A stretch of DNA of 35,549 nucleotides. It comes from SIG587 sp045649505 (lineage in GTDB: Bacteria > Bacillota > Clostridia > Oscillospirales > Acutalibacteraceae). The notes beneath the pieces were generated by a model. That model was not told the DNA's origin. It made no database searches and worked only from the letters and a program-made list of their open reading frames with translations. The DNA lies in assembly GCA_045649505.1 (NCBI GenBank), contig JAZRQA010000034.1, forward strand, positions 1 to 35,549. The letters run 5' to 3'. Below, piece by piece: positions 24,548 through 32,567 of this stretch; the stretch's first letter is position 1; the number at the start of each line of letters is the position of its first letter. The translations under genes and the position numbers were made by a program.

Positions 24548-25387
24548 ATGGACGCATTAACAAAAAAGCAACTGCAGCAGATTGCCTGCAAGGTTCGTAT
24601 CGGTATTATTGAGGGGGTACACAGTGCAAAAGCCGGTCATCCGGGCGGCTCGCTCTCTTGCGCCGATATTTTAACCTATTTATATACAAAGGAAATGAAT
24701 GTGGATCCAAAAAATCCCCAAAAGGCAGACAGAGACCGTTTTGTGCTCTCTAAGGGCCACGCAGCACCTGCGCTTTATGCAACCCTTGCTAACTGCGGAT
24801 TTTTCCCCGTTTCAGAGCTTAATACTCTCCGTAAGAGCGGCGCAAGACTTCAGGGTCATCCAGATATGAAGAATATTCCGGGTGTTGATATGTCTACGGG
24901 CTCTTTGGGTCAGGGCATTTCTGCCGCCGTTGGAATGGCTCTCTCGGCAAAGCATTTTGGTAATAGCTTCCGCGTTTATACTGTCCTTGGCGACGGTGAG
25001 ATTGAGGAAGGTCAGGTTTGGGAGGCAGCTATGTTTGCCGCAAATAAAAAGCTTGACAACCTTGTTGCATTTATAGATTTCAATAATCTTCAGATAGACG
25101 GTACCTGTGATGAGGTTAACACTCCCGCTCCTATTGACAAGAAGTTTGAGGCATTCGGCTGGAATGTTTTAACTATTGACGGTCACGATTTTTGTGCCAT
25201 TGAGGAAGCCTTGAATAAGGCTCGCGAAAACAAGGGTAAACCCACTGCTATAATTGCTACCACCGTTAAAGGTAAGGGTGTTTCCTATATGGAAAACGTA
25301 GTAGGTTGGCATGGTGTTGCTCCTAATGATGAGCAGTACGAGCAGGCTATAGTTGAGTTAAATGCCGCTCTTGCGGCGCTTAATTAA
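24548..25387 (+). CDS. Transketolase, N-terminal (thiamine diphosphate-binding) subunit
   Basis: A 279-residue half of transketolase in the non-oxidative pentose phosphate pathway. Seen: HSAKAGHPGGSLSCADI at the start, KGHAAPALYATL, the thiamine-diphosphate motif GDGEIEEGQVWEAAMFAANKKLDNL...N (about residues 146-180), and HDFCAIEEAL. ATG 24548 has AAGGGG about 11 bases upstream; a GTG at 24536 is in frame. It is followed after 13 bp by the gene for the C-terminal half, the split arrangement found in many Clostridia and Archaea. Both chains should form one active complex. Confidence 0.94.
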   Translation: MDALTKKQLQQIACKVRIGIIEGVHSAKAGHPGGSLSCADILTYLYTKEMNVDPKNPQKADRDRFVLSKGHAAPALYATLANCGFFPVSELNTLRKSGARLQGHPDMKNIPGVDMSTGSLGQGISAAVGMALSAKHFGNSFRVYTVLGDGEIEEGQVWEAAMFAANKKLDNLVAFIDFNNLQIDGTCDEVNTPAPIDKKFEAFGWNVLTIDGHDFCAIEEALNKARENKGKPTAIIATTVKGKGVSYMENVVGWHGVAPNDEQYEQAIVELNAALAALN

Positions 25388-25400
25388 GGAGGGGAAAATA

Positions 25401-26348
25401 ATGGCAGAAGTTAAAAAAATGGCTACAAGAGAGGGCTACGGCGCGGCTCTTGTTGAGCTTGGTGAAAAGAATAAAGATTTTATAGTTATGGATGCGGATT
25501 TAGCCGCCGCCACGAAAACAGGAATGTTTAAAAAAGCGTTTCCCGAGCGTTTCTACAATTGCGGTATAGCCGAGCAGAATATGATGGGCATTGCCGCAGG
25601 TATCGCTTCCACAGGTAAGCGCGTAATCGTAAGCTCCTTCGCAATGTTTGCTTCGGGCCGTGCCTTTGAGCAGATAAGAAACTCTATCGGCTATCCCCAG
25701 CTTAATGTTATTATCGGCGCTACCCACGCGGGCATTTCGGTTGGTGAGGACGGTGCTACCCATCAGTGCTGTGAGGATATTGCACTTATGCGTACCATTC
25801 CCGGTATGACTATAATCAATCCCGCCGATGCTGTTGAAGCTAAAAAGGCTGTCTATGCCGCTATGGAGCATAACGGTCCCGTATATATGCGTTTTGGTCG
25901 TCTTGCCGTTCCCGTTGTTTTTGATGATGATTACACCTTCGAAATCGGAAAGGGCGTAGAACTTAAGGCGGGTAACGATGTCACCGTCATAGCTACAGGT
26001 CTTATGGTTGCCGAGGCTATGGAGGCTTATGATATTTTAAAGGCTGAGGGCATTAACGCGCGTATCATAAATATGGCTACCATCAAGCCCCTTGATAAGG
26101 ATATTGTGCTCAAGGCAGCTAAGGAAACAGGTGCAATTGTTACCGCTGAGGAGCATTCGGTTATCGGCGGTCTCGGCAGTGCAGTAAGCGAGTTAATCTG
26201 TGAGCAGTATCCTGTTCCTGTATTAAAGTTGGGAGTAAACGATACCTTTGGTACCTCAGGTCCTGCGGTTCAACTGCTTGACGAGTTCGGACTCCGCGCA
26301 AAGAATATTGCCGAAATGGCAAAGAAGGCAATTTCCCTCAAAAAATAA
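25401..26348 (+). CDS. Transketolase, C-terminal (pyrimidine-binding) subunit
   Basis: A 315-residue partner of the preceding gene product, containing the pyrimidine-binding and C-terminal domains. Visible marks: MDADLAAATKTGMF, ERFYNCGIAEQNMMGIAAG (the conserved catalytic Glu in GIAEQNM), THAGISVGEDGATHQC, and IINPADAVEAKKAVYAA. The C-terminal Rossmann-like domain includes VTAEEHSVIGGLGSAVSELI. ATG 25401 is preceded by AAGGAGGGG; an upstream ATG at 25362 lies inside the N-terminal half and lacks a binding site. Deoxyxylulose synthase halves share these motifs, but the split form and separate order favour transketolase. Confidence 0.93.
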   Translation: MAEVKKMATREGYGAALVELGEKNKDFIVMDADLAAATKTGMFKKAFPERFYNCGIAEQNMMGIAAGIASTGKRVIVSSFAMFASGRAFEQIRNSIGYPQLNVIIGATHAGISVGEDGATHQCCEDIALMRTIPGMTIINPADAVEAKKAVYAAMEHNGPVYMRFGRLAVPVVFDDDYTFEIGKGVELKAGNDVTVIATGLMVAEAMEAYDILKAEGINARIINMATIKPLDKDIVLKAAKETGAIVTAEEHSVIGGLGSAVSELICEQYPVPVLKLGVNDTFGTSGPAVQLLDEFGLRAKNIAEMAKKAISLKK

Positions 26349-26363
26349 CGCGAGGTGTGTTTA

Positions 26364-27053
26364 ATGGGTATTGTACTTGATATTATAATTATTGCTATAA
26401 TAGTTATCACCGCTTTTCTTTCCGCAAAGCGCGGCTTTGTAAGAACTGCAGTCGAGCTGGTTGGTTTTGGTTTGGCAATCTACCTTGCTTTTACCCTCAG
26501 CACTCCTGCTTCATCCTATATTTATAAAAATTGGGTAGAGCCAAGTGTGGTTAAGAGCGTCGAGGAGAGCATAACTCAGGCGAGCGGCAATATTCACAGT
26601 GCCGCACTAAATGCTCTGCCTGACTTTATTGAGAATAATCTTGATAAATTCGGTGTCGATCCTACATCGGTTGGAACAGGCGTTTCAGGTACCGCACAGC
26701 AGGTGGCGCAAAACCTGTCCAAAACTGTAACCGAGCCCATTTTAACAGGTATTTTTCGTACTGTATTGGCAATAATTTTGTTTATAGCATTAACCTTTGT
26801 TGTAAAAATAGTTGCGCGGCTCTTAAACAAACTATTTTCTTTCTCAATTGTGGGAAAGCTCAATAAAACACTGGGATTTATTCTTGGCAGTGTAAAGGGT
26901 GTAGTATTTGCCGCAATATTCTGTGCGCTTGTGGTGCTTATTGCATCATTTGCAGGCAAGGGATTTTTAATATTCAGTACAAAAGCAGTAAATTCCTCAT
27001 TTATCTGTAGCTGGATTACAGATATTACAGGAATGAATTTCTTTAAAATTTAA
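26364..27053 (+). CDS. CvpA-family membrane protein
   Basis: A 229-residue integral membrane protein resembling colicin V production protein CvpA. Hydrophobic segments lie at about residues 3-18 and 28-45, then after a polar outside loop (about 50-125, rich in Ser, Thr and Val) at about 132-150 and 170-195. The opening (LDIIIIAIIVITAFLSAKRGFVRTAVELVGF) is the CvpA pattern of a short first helix, basic turn and second helix. ATG 26364 has GCGAGGTG just upstream. CvpA proteins have been linked to envelope and division processes in other bacteria; the function here is not known. Confidence 0.85.
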   Translation: MGIVLDIIIIAIIVITAFLSAKRGFVRTAVELVGFGLAIYLAFTLSTPASSYIYKNWVEPSVVKSVEESITQASGNIHSAALNALPDFIENNLDKFGVDPTSVGTGVSGTAQQVAQNLSKTVTEPILTGIFRTVLAIILFIALTFVVKIVARLLNKLFSFSIVGKLNKTLGFILGSVKGVVFAAIFCALVVLIASFAGKGFLIFSTKAVNSSFICSWITDITGMNFFKI

Positions 27054-27059
27054 TTTACG

Positions 27060-27086
27060 GGCTGACGGAAAAATATTCCGTCAGCC
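27060..27086 (+). other. Stable hairpin without T-tract between cvpA-like and pgsA
   Basis: An 11-bp perfect stem GGCTGACGGAA (27060-27070) / TTCCGTCAGCC (27076-27086) with loop AAATA. It is followed by TGAAAACC, so termination is unlikely; an RNA-stabilising or processing element is possible. Confidence 0.6.
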
Positions 27087-27115
27087 TGAAAACCTTTAAA
27101 ATCAGGGATGAAAAA

Positions 27116-27682
27116 ATGGATAAAAAAGTTTTAACAATACCAAATATAATATCGATGTTCCGCATCCTTCTTGTTTTGGTTTTTATACCTGTTTATTTCT
27201 CAAATATTGAAAATAATCTCATTATTGCCCTTGGTATAATGCTTGTTTCAGGGCTGAGTGATTTGTTGGACGGTTTTATTGCCCGCCGTTTTAATATGAT
27301 TTCGGATGTAGGCAAAGTCCTTGACCCTATTGCTGACAAGCTCACCCAGGCGGTGATACTGCTGTGTTTGCTTATAGACCACCCACCCATAATGCCTATG
27401 TTTATAGTTTTGTTTGTTAAGGAGCTGCTTACCGCTTTTGTCGCAACGTATCTTCTTAAAAACGGACTTAAGCCTATGTCGGCAAGATGGTGGGGCAAGC
27501 TTTCTACCGCAATAATTTACATAACAATTTTCTACACAATAACAAACGACTTTGCGCCAATAAGCGATACGGTATTGGCAGTGCTTGTGGGTGTGTCTAT
27601 TGTATGTATGCTTATATCCCTTCTTGGTTACTTAAGCATTATTTTAAGTAAATCCAAGGATGCTATTAAGGAGAGTAAATAA
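27116..27682 (+). CDS. pgsA: CDP-diacylglycerol-glycerol-3-phosphate 3-phosphatidyltransferase-like enzyme
   Basis: A 188-residue membrane enzyme of the CDP-alcohol phosphatidyltransferase family, which makes phosphatidylglycerol phosphate. The family motif DLLDGFIARRFN...GKVLDPIADK fits D-x2-DG-x2-AR-x8-G-x3-D-x3-D (about residues 47-70). It has about five hydrophobic helices and starts with NIISMFRILLV, typical of PgsA. Its length matches. It lies in the plus-strand run, 5 bp before the ClpE-like gene. The family is firm; the alcohol substrate is inferred from the N-terminal pattern. Confidence 0.92.
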   Translation: MDKKVLTIPNIISMFRILLVLVFIPVYFSNIENNLIIALGIMLVSGLSDLLDGFIARRFNMISDVGKVLDPIADKLTQAVILLCLLIDHPPIMPMFIVLFVKELLTAFVATYLLKNGLKPMSARWWGKLSTAIIYITIFYTITNDFAPISDTVLAVLVGVSIVCMLISLLGYLSIILSKSKDAIKESK

Positions 27683-27687
27683 TCTTT

Positions 27688-29982
27688 ATGAATCTTTGTT
27701 CCAAGTGCAAAAAACGTCCTGCAGTGGTCTTCATTTCCGACCCCTCTAAAGCAGACAGCGCGCCACAGGGTCTTTGCCTTGTCTGCGCAAAGGAAATGGG
27801 TATAAAGCCTATTAACGATATGCTTGAAAAAATGAATATAACCGATGAAGATATCGAACAGATGAGTGACCAGTTCACCGAAATTATGGCTTTGTCGGAG
27901 GACGGCGATGATGACAGTACCTTTGATTTAGGTACCGCACCCGCATTTCCTTTTTTAAAAAATATTTTTGAAAGTCCTATCTTTAAGGATACACAAGCAG
28001 ATTCAAAGGAAGCAAAAGGCTCCGAAAAAAAGGGTAATGAGAAGGAAAAGGATAAGAAAAAACGCAAGCGTTTTATGGAGCAGTATTGCACTAATCTGAC
28101 CGAGCGTGCAAGAAAAGGCGAACTTGATGTTATTATCGGTAGGGACGATGAGCTTTACCGTACTATTCAGATTCTTTCCCGTCGCAGCAAAAATAACCCC
28201 TGCCTTATAGGCGAGCCGGGCGTTGGTAAAACCGCCATTGCCGAGGGTCTTGCAATGAAAATAGTAAACGGTACCGCTCCTGCAAGACTTCTTGATAAGG
28301 AAATTCACCTGCTTGATATGACAGGCCTTGTAGCCGGCACTCAATTCCGCGGTCAGTTTGAAAGCCGCGTCAAGGGGCTCATTGATGAGATAAAGCAGGC
28401 AGGTAATATAATTTTGTTTATCGATGAAATTCATAACCTTGTAGGCGCAGGTGATGCGGCTGAGGGTTCTATGAATGCTGCAAATATTTTAAAGCCCGCC
28501 CTCTCCCGCGGCGAAATTCAGGTTATTGGCGCAACCACCTTTAAGGAGTATAGGAAGTATATCGAAAAGGATGCTGCGCTTGAACGGCGTTTCCAGCCCG
28601 TAACCGTTGAGGAACCCTCAATTGCCGAGGCTGTGAAAATTCTTATGGGTGTTAAGGGCTATTACGAAGGCTACCACAATGTAAAAATACCCGATAGCAT
28701 AATTGAGCGCATTGTCACCCTTTCCGAGCGGTATGTAAATGACCGCTTTTTGCCCGATAAGGCAATCGATTTGCTGGATGAGGCGTGTGCCTGCGCAAGC
28801 CTTGCCAACCCTGCTATTGATGAGCTTTATACAGTGAATAAGAAAATAGCCGATTGTTCGGTAGAGCTTGAAACCCTTGAGCAGGAGATAGAAAATCCTG
28901 ATTACGAGCGCATTGCCACAGTAAAAGGCAATCTTGAAAAGTATAAAAATGATGCCGCCGCTCTTTATGAGCCCGCGGCTAACAATACCGTGACCTATTC
29001 GGATATAGCTAAGGTAATTGAGCTTTGGACGGGTATCCCCGCCGCAAAGGTGGAGGAAAGTGATCTTAAAAAACTATCTGAGCTTGAAGGCGAGATAAAA
29101 AAGCATATAATCGGTCAGGATAACGCTGCCGCCCTTGTAACCGCCGCTGTTAAGCGTTCAAGGGTACGCACCTCAGCTAACCGCCGCCCTGCCTCATTTA
29201 TCTTTGTCGGACCCACAGGTGTAGGAAAGACCGAGCTTGTCAAGGTCCTGTCAAATCAACTATTCTCAACACCCGAAACGATGATACGCCTTGATATGTC
29301 CGAGTTTATGGAAAAGCACTCGGTTTCCCGTCTTATCGGTGCCCCTCCCGGATATGTAGGATATGATGATGCGGGTCAGTTAACCGAAAAGGTGCGAAGA
29401 AAGCCTTACAGCGTAATCCTGTTTGACGAAATAGAAAAGGCTCACCCCGATGTGCTTAATATCCTGCTTCAGATACTTGATGACGGCAGAATTACCGATG
29501 CGCAAGGAAGAACTGTGAACTTTGAGAATACGGTTATTGTTATGACCTCCAACGCAGGAAGTGATCGAACCGATACCCTTATGGGCTTTGGCAAAACTGT
29601 AGCTGATGCTGCAGGGGAGAAAGCAATAAAGGCTCTGGAGGATTTCCTACGCCCCGAATTTCTTGCCCGTGTGGATGAGATTGTTGTGTTCTCACCTTTA
29701 AATAAAGAGTCCCTTGAGAAAATAGCCGCGCTGATGCTGGGCGAGTTAAAGGACGCTATGGCACTTAAAGGCATAGAGGTAGCGTGGGATGATAGCGTTT
29801 GCGCATATCTTGCCAAGGTGAGTGACGGCGCTAAAGAGGGCGCACGAAAGCTGCGTAATACCATTCGCCGAGAGATTGAGGATAAAATAGTAAACCTTAT
29901 AATCGAAAACGGTGAATCAAAATTAGCTTCAATAAATCTCAAAGCTAAAGACAAAATTATAATCGATAGCACAATAGCATAA
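27688..29982 (+). CDS. clpE: Clp/HSP100 unfoldase with N-terminal zinc finger (ClpE-like)
   Basis: A 764-residue AAA+ protein unfoldase that feeds substrates to ClpP. In place of the usual Clp-N repeats it starts with a four-cysteine zinc finger (C4, C7, C30, C33), the mark of ClpE, followed by an acidic stretch and a Lys/Glu linker (about 100-130). The D1 ATPase has GEPGVGKT and LFIDEIHNL. A short middle domain (about 385-430) is followed by D2 with GPTGVGKTELVK, LFDEIEKAHPDVLN and the ClpP-loop-like tripeptide MGF in DTLMGFGK. No CtsR gene or McsAB pair adjoins it. Last gene of the long run, closed by a terminator. Confidence 0.93.
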   Translation: MNLCSKCKKRPAVVFISDPSKADSAPQGLCLVCAKEMGIKPINDMLEKMNITDEDIEQMSDQFTEIMALSEDGDDDSTFDLGTAPAFPFLKNIFESPIFKDTQADSKEAKGSEKKGNEKEKDKKKRKRFMEQYCTNLTERARKGELDVIIGRDDELYRTIQILSRRSKNNPCLIGEPGVGKTAIAEGLAMKIVNGTAPARLLDKEIHLLDMTGLVAGTQFRGQFESRVKGLIDEIKQAGNIILFIDEIHNLVGAGDAAEGSMNAANILKPALSRGEIQVIGATTFKEYRKYIEKDAALERRFQPVTVEEPSIAEAVKILMGVKGYYEGYHNVKIPDSIIERIVTLSERYVNDRFLPDKAIDLLDEACACASLANPAIDELYTVNKKIADCSVELETLEQEIENPDYERIATVKGNLEKYKNDAAALYEPAANNTVTYSDIAKVIELWTGIPAAKVEESDLKKLSELEGEIKKHIIGQDNAAALVTAAVKRSRVRTSANRRPASFIFVGPTGVGKTELVKVLSNQLFSTPETMIRLDMSEFMEKHSVSRLIGAPPGYVGYDDAGQLTEKVRRKPYSVILFDEIEKAHPDVLNILLQILDDGRITDAQGRTVNFENTVIVMTSNAGSDRTDTLMGFGKTVADAAGEKAIKALEDFLRPEFLARVDEIVVFSPLNKESLEKIAALMLGELKDAMALKGIEVAWDDSVCAYLAKVSDGAKEGARKLRNTIRREIEDKIVNLIIENGESKLASINLKAKDKIIIDSTIA

Positions 29983-29983
29983 T

Positions 29984-30030
29984 AAAAATCCCCTCCGCAA
30001 CGGGTGTGCGCCCGAAGGAAGGGATTTTTA
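29984..30030. terminator. Bidirectional terminator between clpE and the glycyl radical operon
   Basis: The outer stem AAAAATCCC (29984-29992) / GGGATTTTT (30021-30029) encloses an inner hairpin CGGG...CCCG (30001-30014). T runs end the structure on both strands, so it can close clpE and the convergent minus-strand operon. Confidence 0.85.
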
Positions 30031-30081
30031 CTTATACAAGCTAAATTCACTGTTATTTAATCTTAAACCGGTTTTATGAAT

Positions 30082-30915
30082 TTAATTAAATATTTTCTTT
30101 AACTGAACCATTTTGTCACTATTTGGGGCAGCGAATTTTTGCAAATTCTTTCCTATTGCACCATATTTGTTTTCACCCATTGAGTGATATGGTAACAATT
30201 CAATTTTTGCAGGTTTTCCGCATGTCTTTAGAAATTCTTTTATTCTTTGCATTTCCTCTACGGTATCATTAATGCCTGCAATTACGGGAATTCTAATCCA
30301 TATTTGAGCACCAATTTTGAATAATTTTTTAAGATTTTCCAAAATAAGTGCATTTTCAACACCAACAAACTCTTTATGCTTAACGCTGTCAAAAATTTTT
30401 ATGTCATAAAGAAATAAGTCTGTATAGGGTACAATTTTCTCAAAGCTTTCGTAAGGTATATGTCCTGCGGTATCTACTGCGGTATGTATGCCGTTTTCTT
30501 TGCACTTTTTTAGGATTTGGGTGAGAAAATCTATTTGTAGCATACATTCTCCGCCCGAAAATGTAACGCCGCCGCCTGAGTTTTCATAATAGGATTTATC
30601 CTTAATTATTTCGGCAAAAACCTCATCTACAGTATATTGTTTTCCGCAAATCTTACGCGCGTCAACAGGGCAGTAAAAGGTACATTTCCCACACAAATCA
30701 CACTTTTCAAAATCATACGGACAAACTTCTTTACATTTCCCGCATCCTTTGCACTTGTCCCGATAAAACATCATCTGCGGCTGAAAATCCTGACTTTCAG
30801 GGTTATGACACCAAGCGCATTTAAGATTGCAACCTTTAAAAAAGACGGTAGTTCGTATTCCAGGTCCGTCAACAAAGGAGTTTCTCTCTATATCAAAAAT
30901 TATTGCAGTTTTCAT
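30082..30915 (-). CDS. Glycyl radical enzyme activase (radical SAM)
   Basis: A 277-residue enzyme that uses S-adenosylmethionine and an Fe-S cluster to make the glycyl radical on its partner. The radical-SAM cysteines are C29, C33 and C36 (CNLKCAWC), after the typical FVDGPGIRTTVFFKGC. A ferredoxin-like insertion carries two further four-cysteine sets (C55/58/61/65 and C72/75/78/82), characteristic of activases for dehydratase and lyase type glycyl radical enzymes rather than the shorter PFL activase. Next comes GGGVTFSGGECMLQ, the SAM-binding GGE block. The start overlaps the upstream hydrolase by 23 bases. Last gene of the four-gene minus-strand operon; the partner is encoded at 32564-34684. 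Confidence 0.95.
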   Translation of the reverse strand: MKTAIIFDIERNSFVDGPGIRTTVFFKGCNLKCAWCHNPESQDFQPQMMFYRDKCKGCGKCKEVCPYDFEKCDLCGKCTFYCPVDARKICGKQYTVDEVFAEIIKDKSYYENSGGGVTFSGGECMLQIDFLTQILKKCKENGIHTAVDTAGHIPYESFEKIVPYTDLFLYDIKIFDSVKHKEFVGVENALILENLKKLFKIGAQIWIRIPVIAGINDTVEEMQRIKEFLKTCGKPAKIELLPYHSMGENKYGAIGKNLQKFAAPNSDKMVQLKKIFN

Positions 30916-31828
30916 CTAACTCACCGCATTTCAGCATTTTTATAGGATTTTCTTGCATAAATTTTTGTGCAAGATCATTTGGCAATCGAGGCAAAATATA
31001 ATCAAAACAATATGAAAACTGTGGTTTTTCATTTATCTTTGGTACAGCATCAAATCCATTAAAAAACAATGCATCGTGAGATAAAATAATTCTATTAGAA
31101 TATCCACAATTACAAAGTTCAATAATTTTATCAACTGTCTTTTGAATATATTCCTGTGTTGTGATGTTATAAAGTCTATCAAAGCCTATAAAGCAATCAC
31201 TTTTTGCAATCTGCTTTACATACTCTAAATCGTCAGTATCGCTTAAATGTCCGATAGTTATAGCCTGCGGTTTCACACCCTCTGTCAATAATATTTCTAA
31301 AGCCTTAATACCGTTTTTATTATTTGCATTACTGTGCAAAACAATAGGAAGATCGAGCGCTTTTTGTGCTATTGCAGAGGCAATAAGCAATTTTTTATTA
31401 AACTCGCTTATTGTTTCATTCTCTACCGCACACTTAATTATGCCTGCATTTATATTTTCAGCATCTTTAACGATATATTCTGCAATCAATTCTGCTGGCG
31501 AATTATAAAGTACCGTCTCTTCAGTGTAATAAAAACCTGTCGAGCAAACGATATTTACTTTCGACTTTTGCGACACTTCTTTTAAAAGTTCAATATCCCT
31601 ACCAATGTTTACAGGAGTGCAATCAATAAAGGTATTTAAACAGTACTTTTCTTTAAGTGATTTAAGATAATCGACCGCAACATTTACGAGTCGTTCTTTA
31701 TCTAAATATCTATTCCCTGCCATTTGGTATAAATAATCGCTATAACAACAAATATGTTCGTGAGCAAGTGTTATACCAAGTTCGCGTTCAGGTATATCAC
31801 CCAAAACCGTTTTAAAGCGTTGCTGCAT
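30893..31828 (-). CDS. Phosphotriesterase-family metal-dependent hydrolase
   Basis: A 311-residue TIM-barrel hydrolase of the phosphotriesterase (PTE) branch of the amidohydrolase superfamily. All binuclear metal ligands can be assigned: H23 and H25 in TLAHEHI, the Lys in AGIIKCA (normally carbamylated), His in VLHSNAN, His in IGHLSDTD and Asp in LSHDAL. Bacterial members of this branch are often lactonases or esterases of unknown substrate, so the name should not be read as phosphotriester hydrolysis. ATG 31828 is chosen, with GGTGG upstream; a longer form from 31873 would run 62 bases into the previous gene. It overlaps the dehydrogenase by 17 and the activase by 23 bases, so it belongs to the pathway. 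Confidence 0.88.
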   Translation of the reverse strand: MQQRFKTVLGDIPERELGITLAHEHICCYSDYLYQMAGNRYLDKERLVNVAVDYLKSLKEKYCLNTFIDCTPVNIGRDIELLKEVSQKSKVNIVCSTGFYYTEETVLYNSPAELIAEYIVKDAENINAGIIKCAVENETISEFNKKLLIASAIAQKALDLPIVLHSNANNKNGIKALEILLTEGVKPQAITIGHLSDTDDLEYVKQIAKSDCFIGFDRLYNITTQEYIQKTVDKIIELCNCGYSNRIILSHDALFFNGFDAVPKINEKPQFSYCFDYILPRLPNDLAQKFMQENPIKMLKCGELDENCNNF

Positions 31829-32567
31829 TGTCGCCACCATCCGCCACAACTGTATGTCCGCATACAATTTCACCGTAATCGCTCATAAGATAAAATGCCA
31901 ATTCTGCCATTTCATCAGGGCGGATAAATCTTTCTATAGCGTGGCGTTCATATTTTTGATTTATATCTTGAGCATACCGCGAAATCATAGGTGTAAAAGT
32001 AGCCCCAGGGGCTATACCGTTAATAATAATTCCGTTATGCCCGTAACGTTTACCAAAAGAACGAGTCCATTTAATAATTGCTTCCTTAGAGGCTCCGTAG
32101 CTACCGATAATATCCATACAAGCGGCATTTGAGGCAATATTTAAAATATTGCCCCTTATGCCTTTTGATTTCATATAATCAATCTCATTACGCATCAGGA
32201 AAAAAGCCGCTTTAAAGTTAATATCTGTGAGGGTATCCCATTCTTCAGAAGTTATATCCCAAGGCTCGTAACCTCTGCCTGTGCATTGGCTTGTTCCCAA
32301 TGCAGCAGCATTTACAAAGGCGTTAAGGCCGCCTAATTTTTGCTCACACTCTAAAAACAATTTATTATGATTTTTAATATCAGTAATATCAAAAACTTTA
32401 TAAAACAAGTTTGGTGAGTTGATTTCTTCTGCGGCAGTTCTTAGTTTTTCCTCGGTTCTGCCTGTAATCAAAACCTTTGCGCCTGCTTCAATAAAGCGGA
32501 TTGCTATTGCCTTACCAATACCGCTTGAACCACCAAAAATTAAAATGTTTTGATTTCTTAATTTCAT
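31812..32567 (-). CDS. Short-chain dehydrogenase/reductase (SDR)
   Basis: A 251-residue classical SDR oxidoreductase. The nucleotide-binding motif GGSSGIG is at residues 12-18. VNAAALG replaces the usual NNAG block, the catalytic Ser is in NIASNAA, and Tyr and Lys are in SYGASKEA. The Arg in VLITGRTEEK after the second strand suggests NADP(H), though this is only a trend in the family. The C-terminal ADGGDNAATL is normal. The start overlaps the glycyl radical enzyme stop by 4 bases (ATGA), a strong sign of coupled translation. Substrate unknown; a hydroxy- or keto-compound made or used by the neighbouring enzymes is likely. Confidence 0.92.
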   Translation of the reverse strand: MKLRNQNILIFGGSSGIGKAIAIRFIEAGAKVLITGRTEEKLRTAAEEINSPNLFYKVFDITDIKNHNKLFLECEQKLGGLNAFVNAAALGTSQCTGRGYEPWDITSEEWDTLTDINFKAAFFLMRNEIDYMKSKGIRGNILNIASNAACMDIIGSYGASKEAIIKWTRSFGKRYGHNGIIINGIAPGATFTPMISRYAQDINQKYERHAIERFIRPDEMAELAFYLMSDYGEIVCGHTVVADGGDNAATL

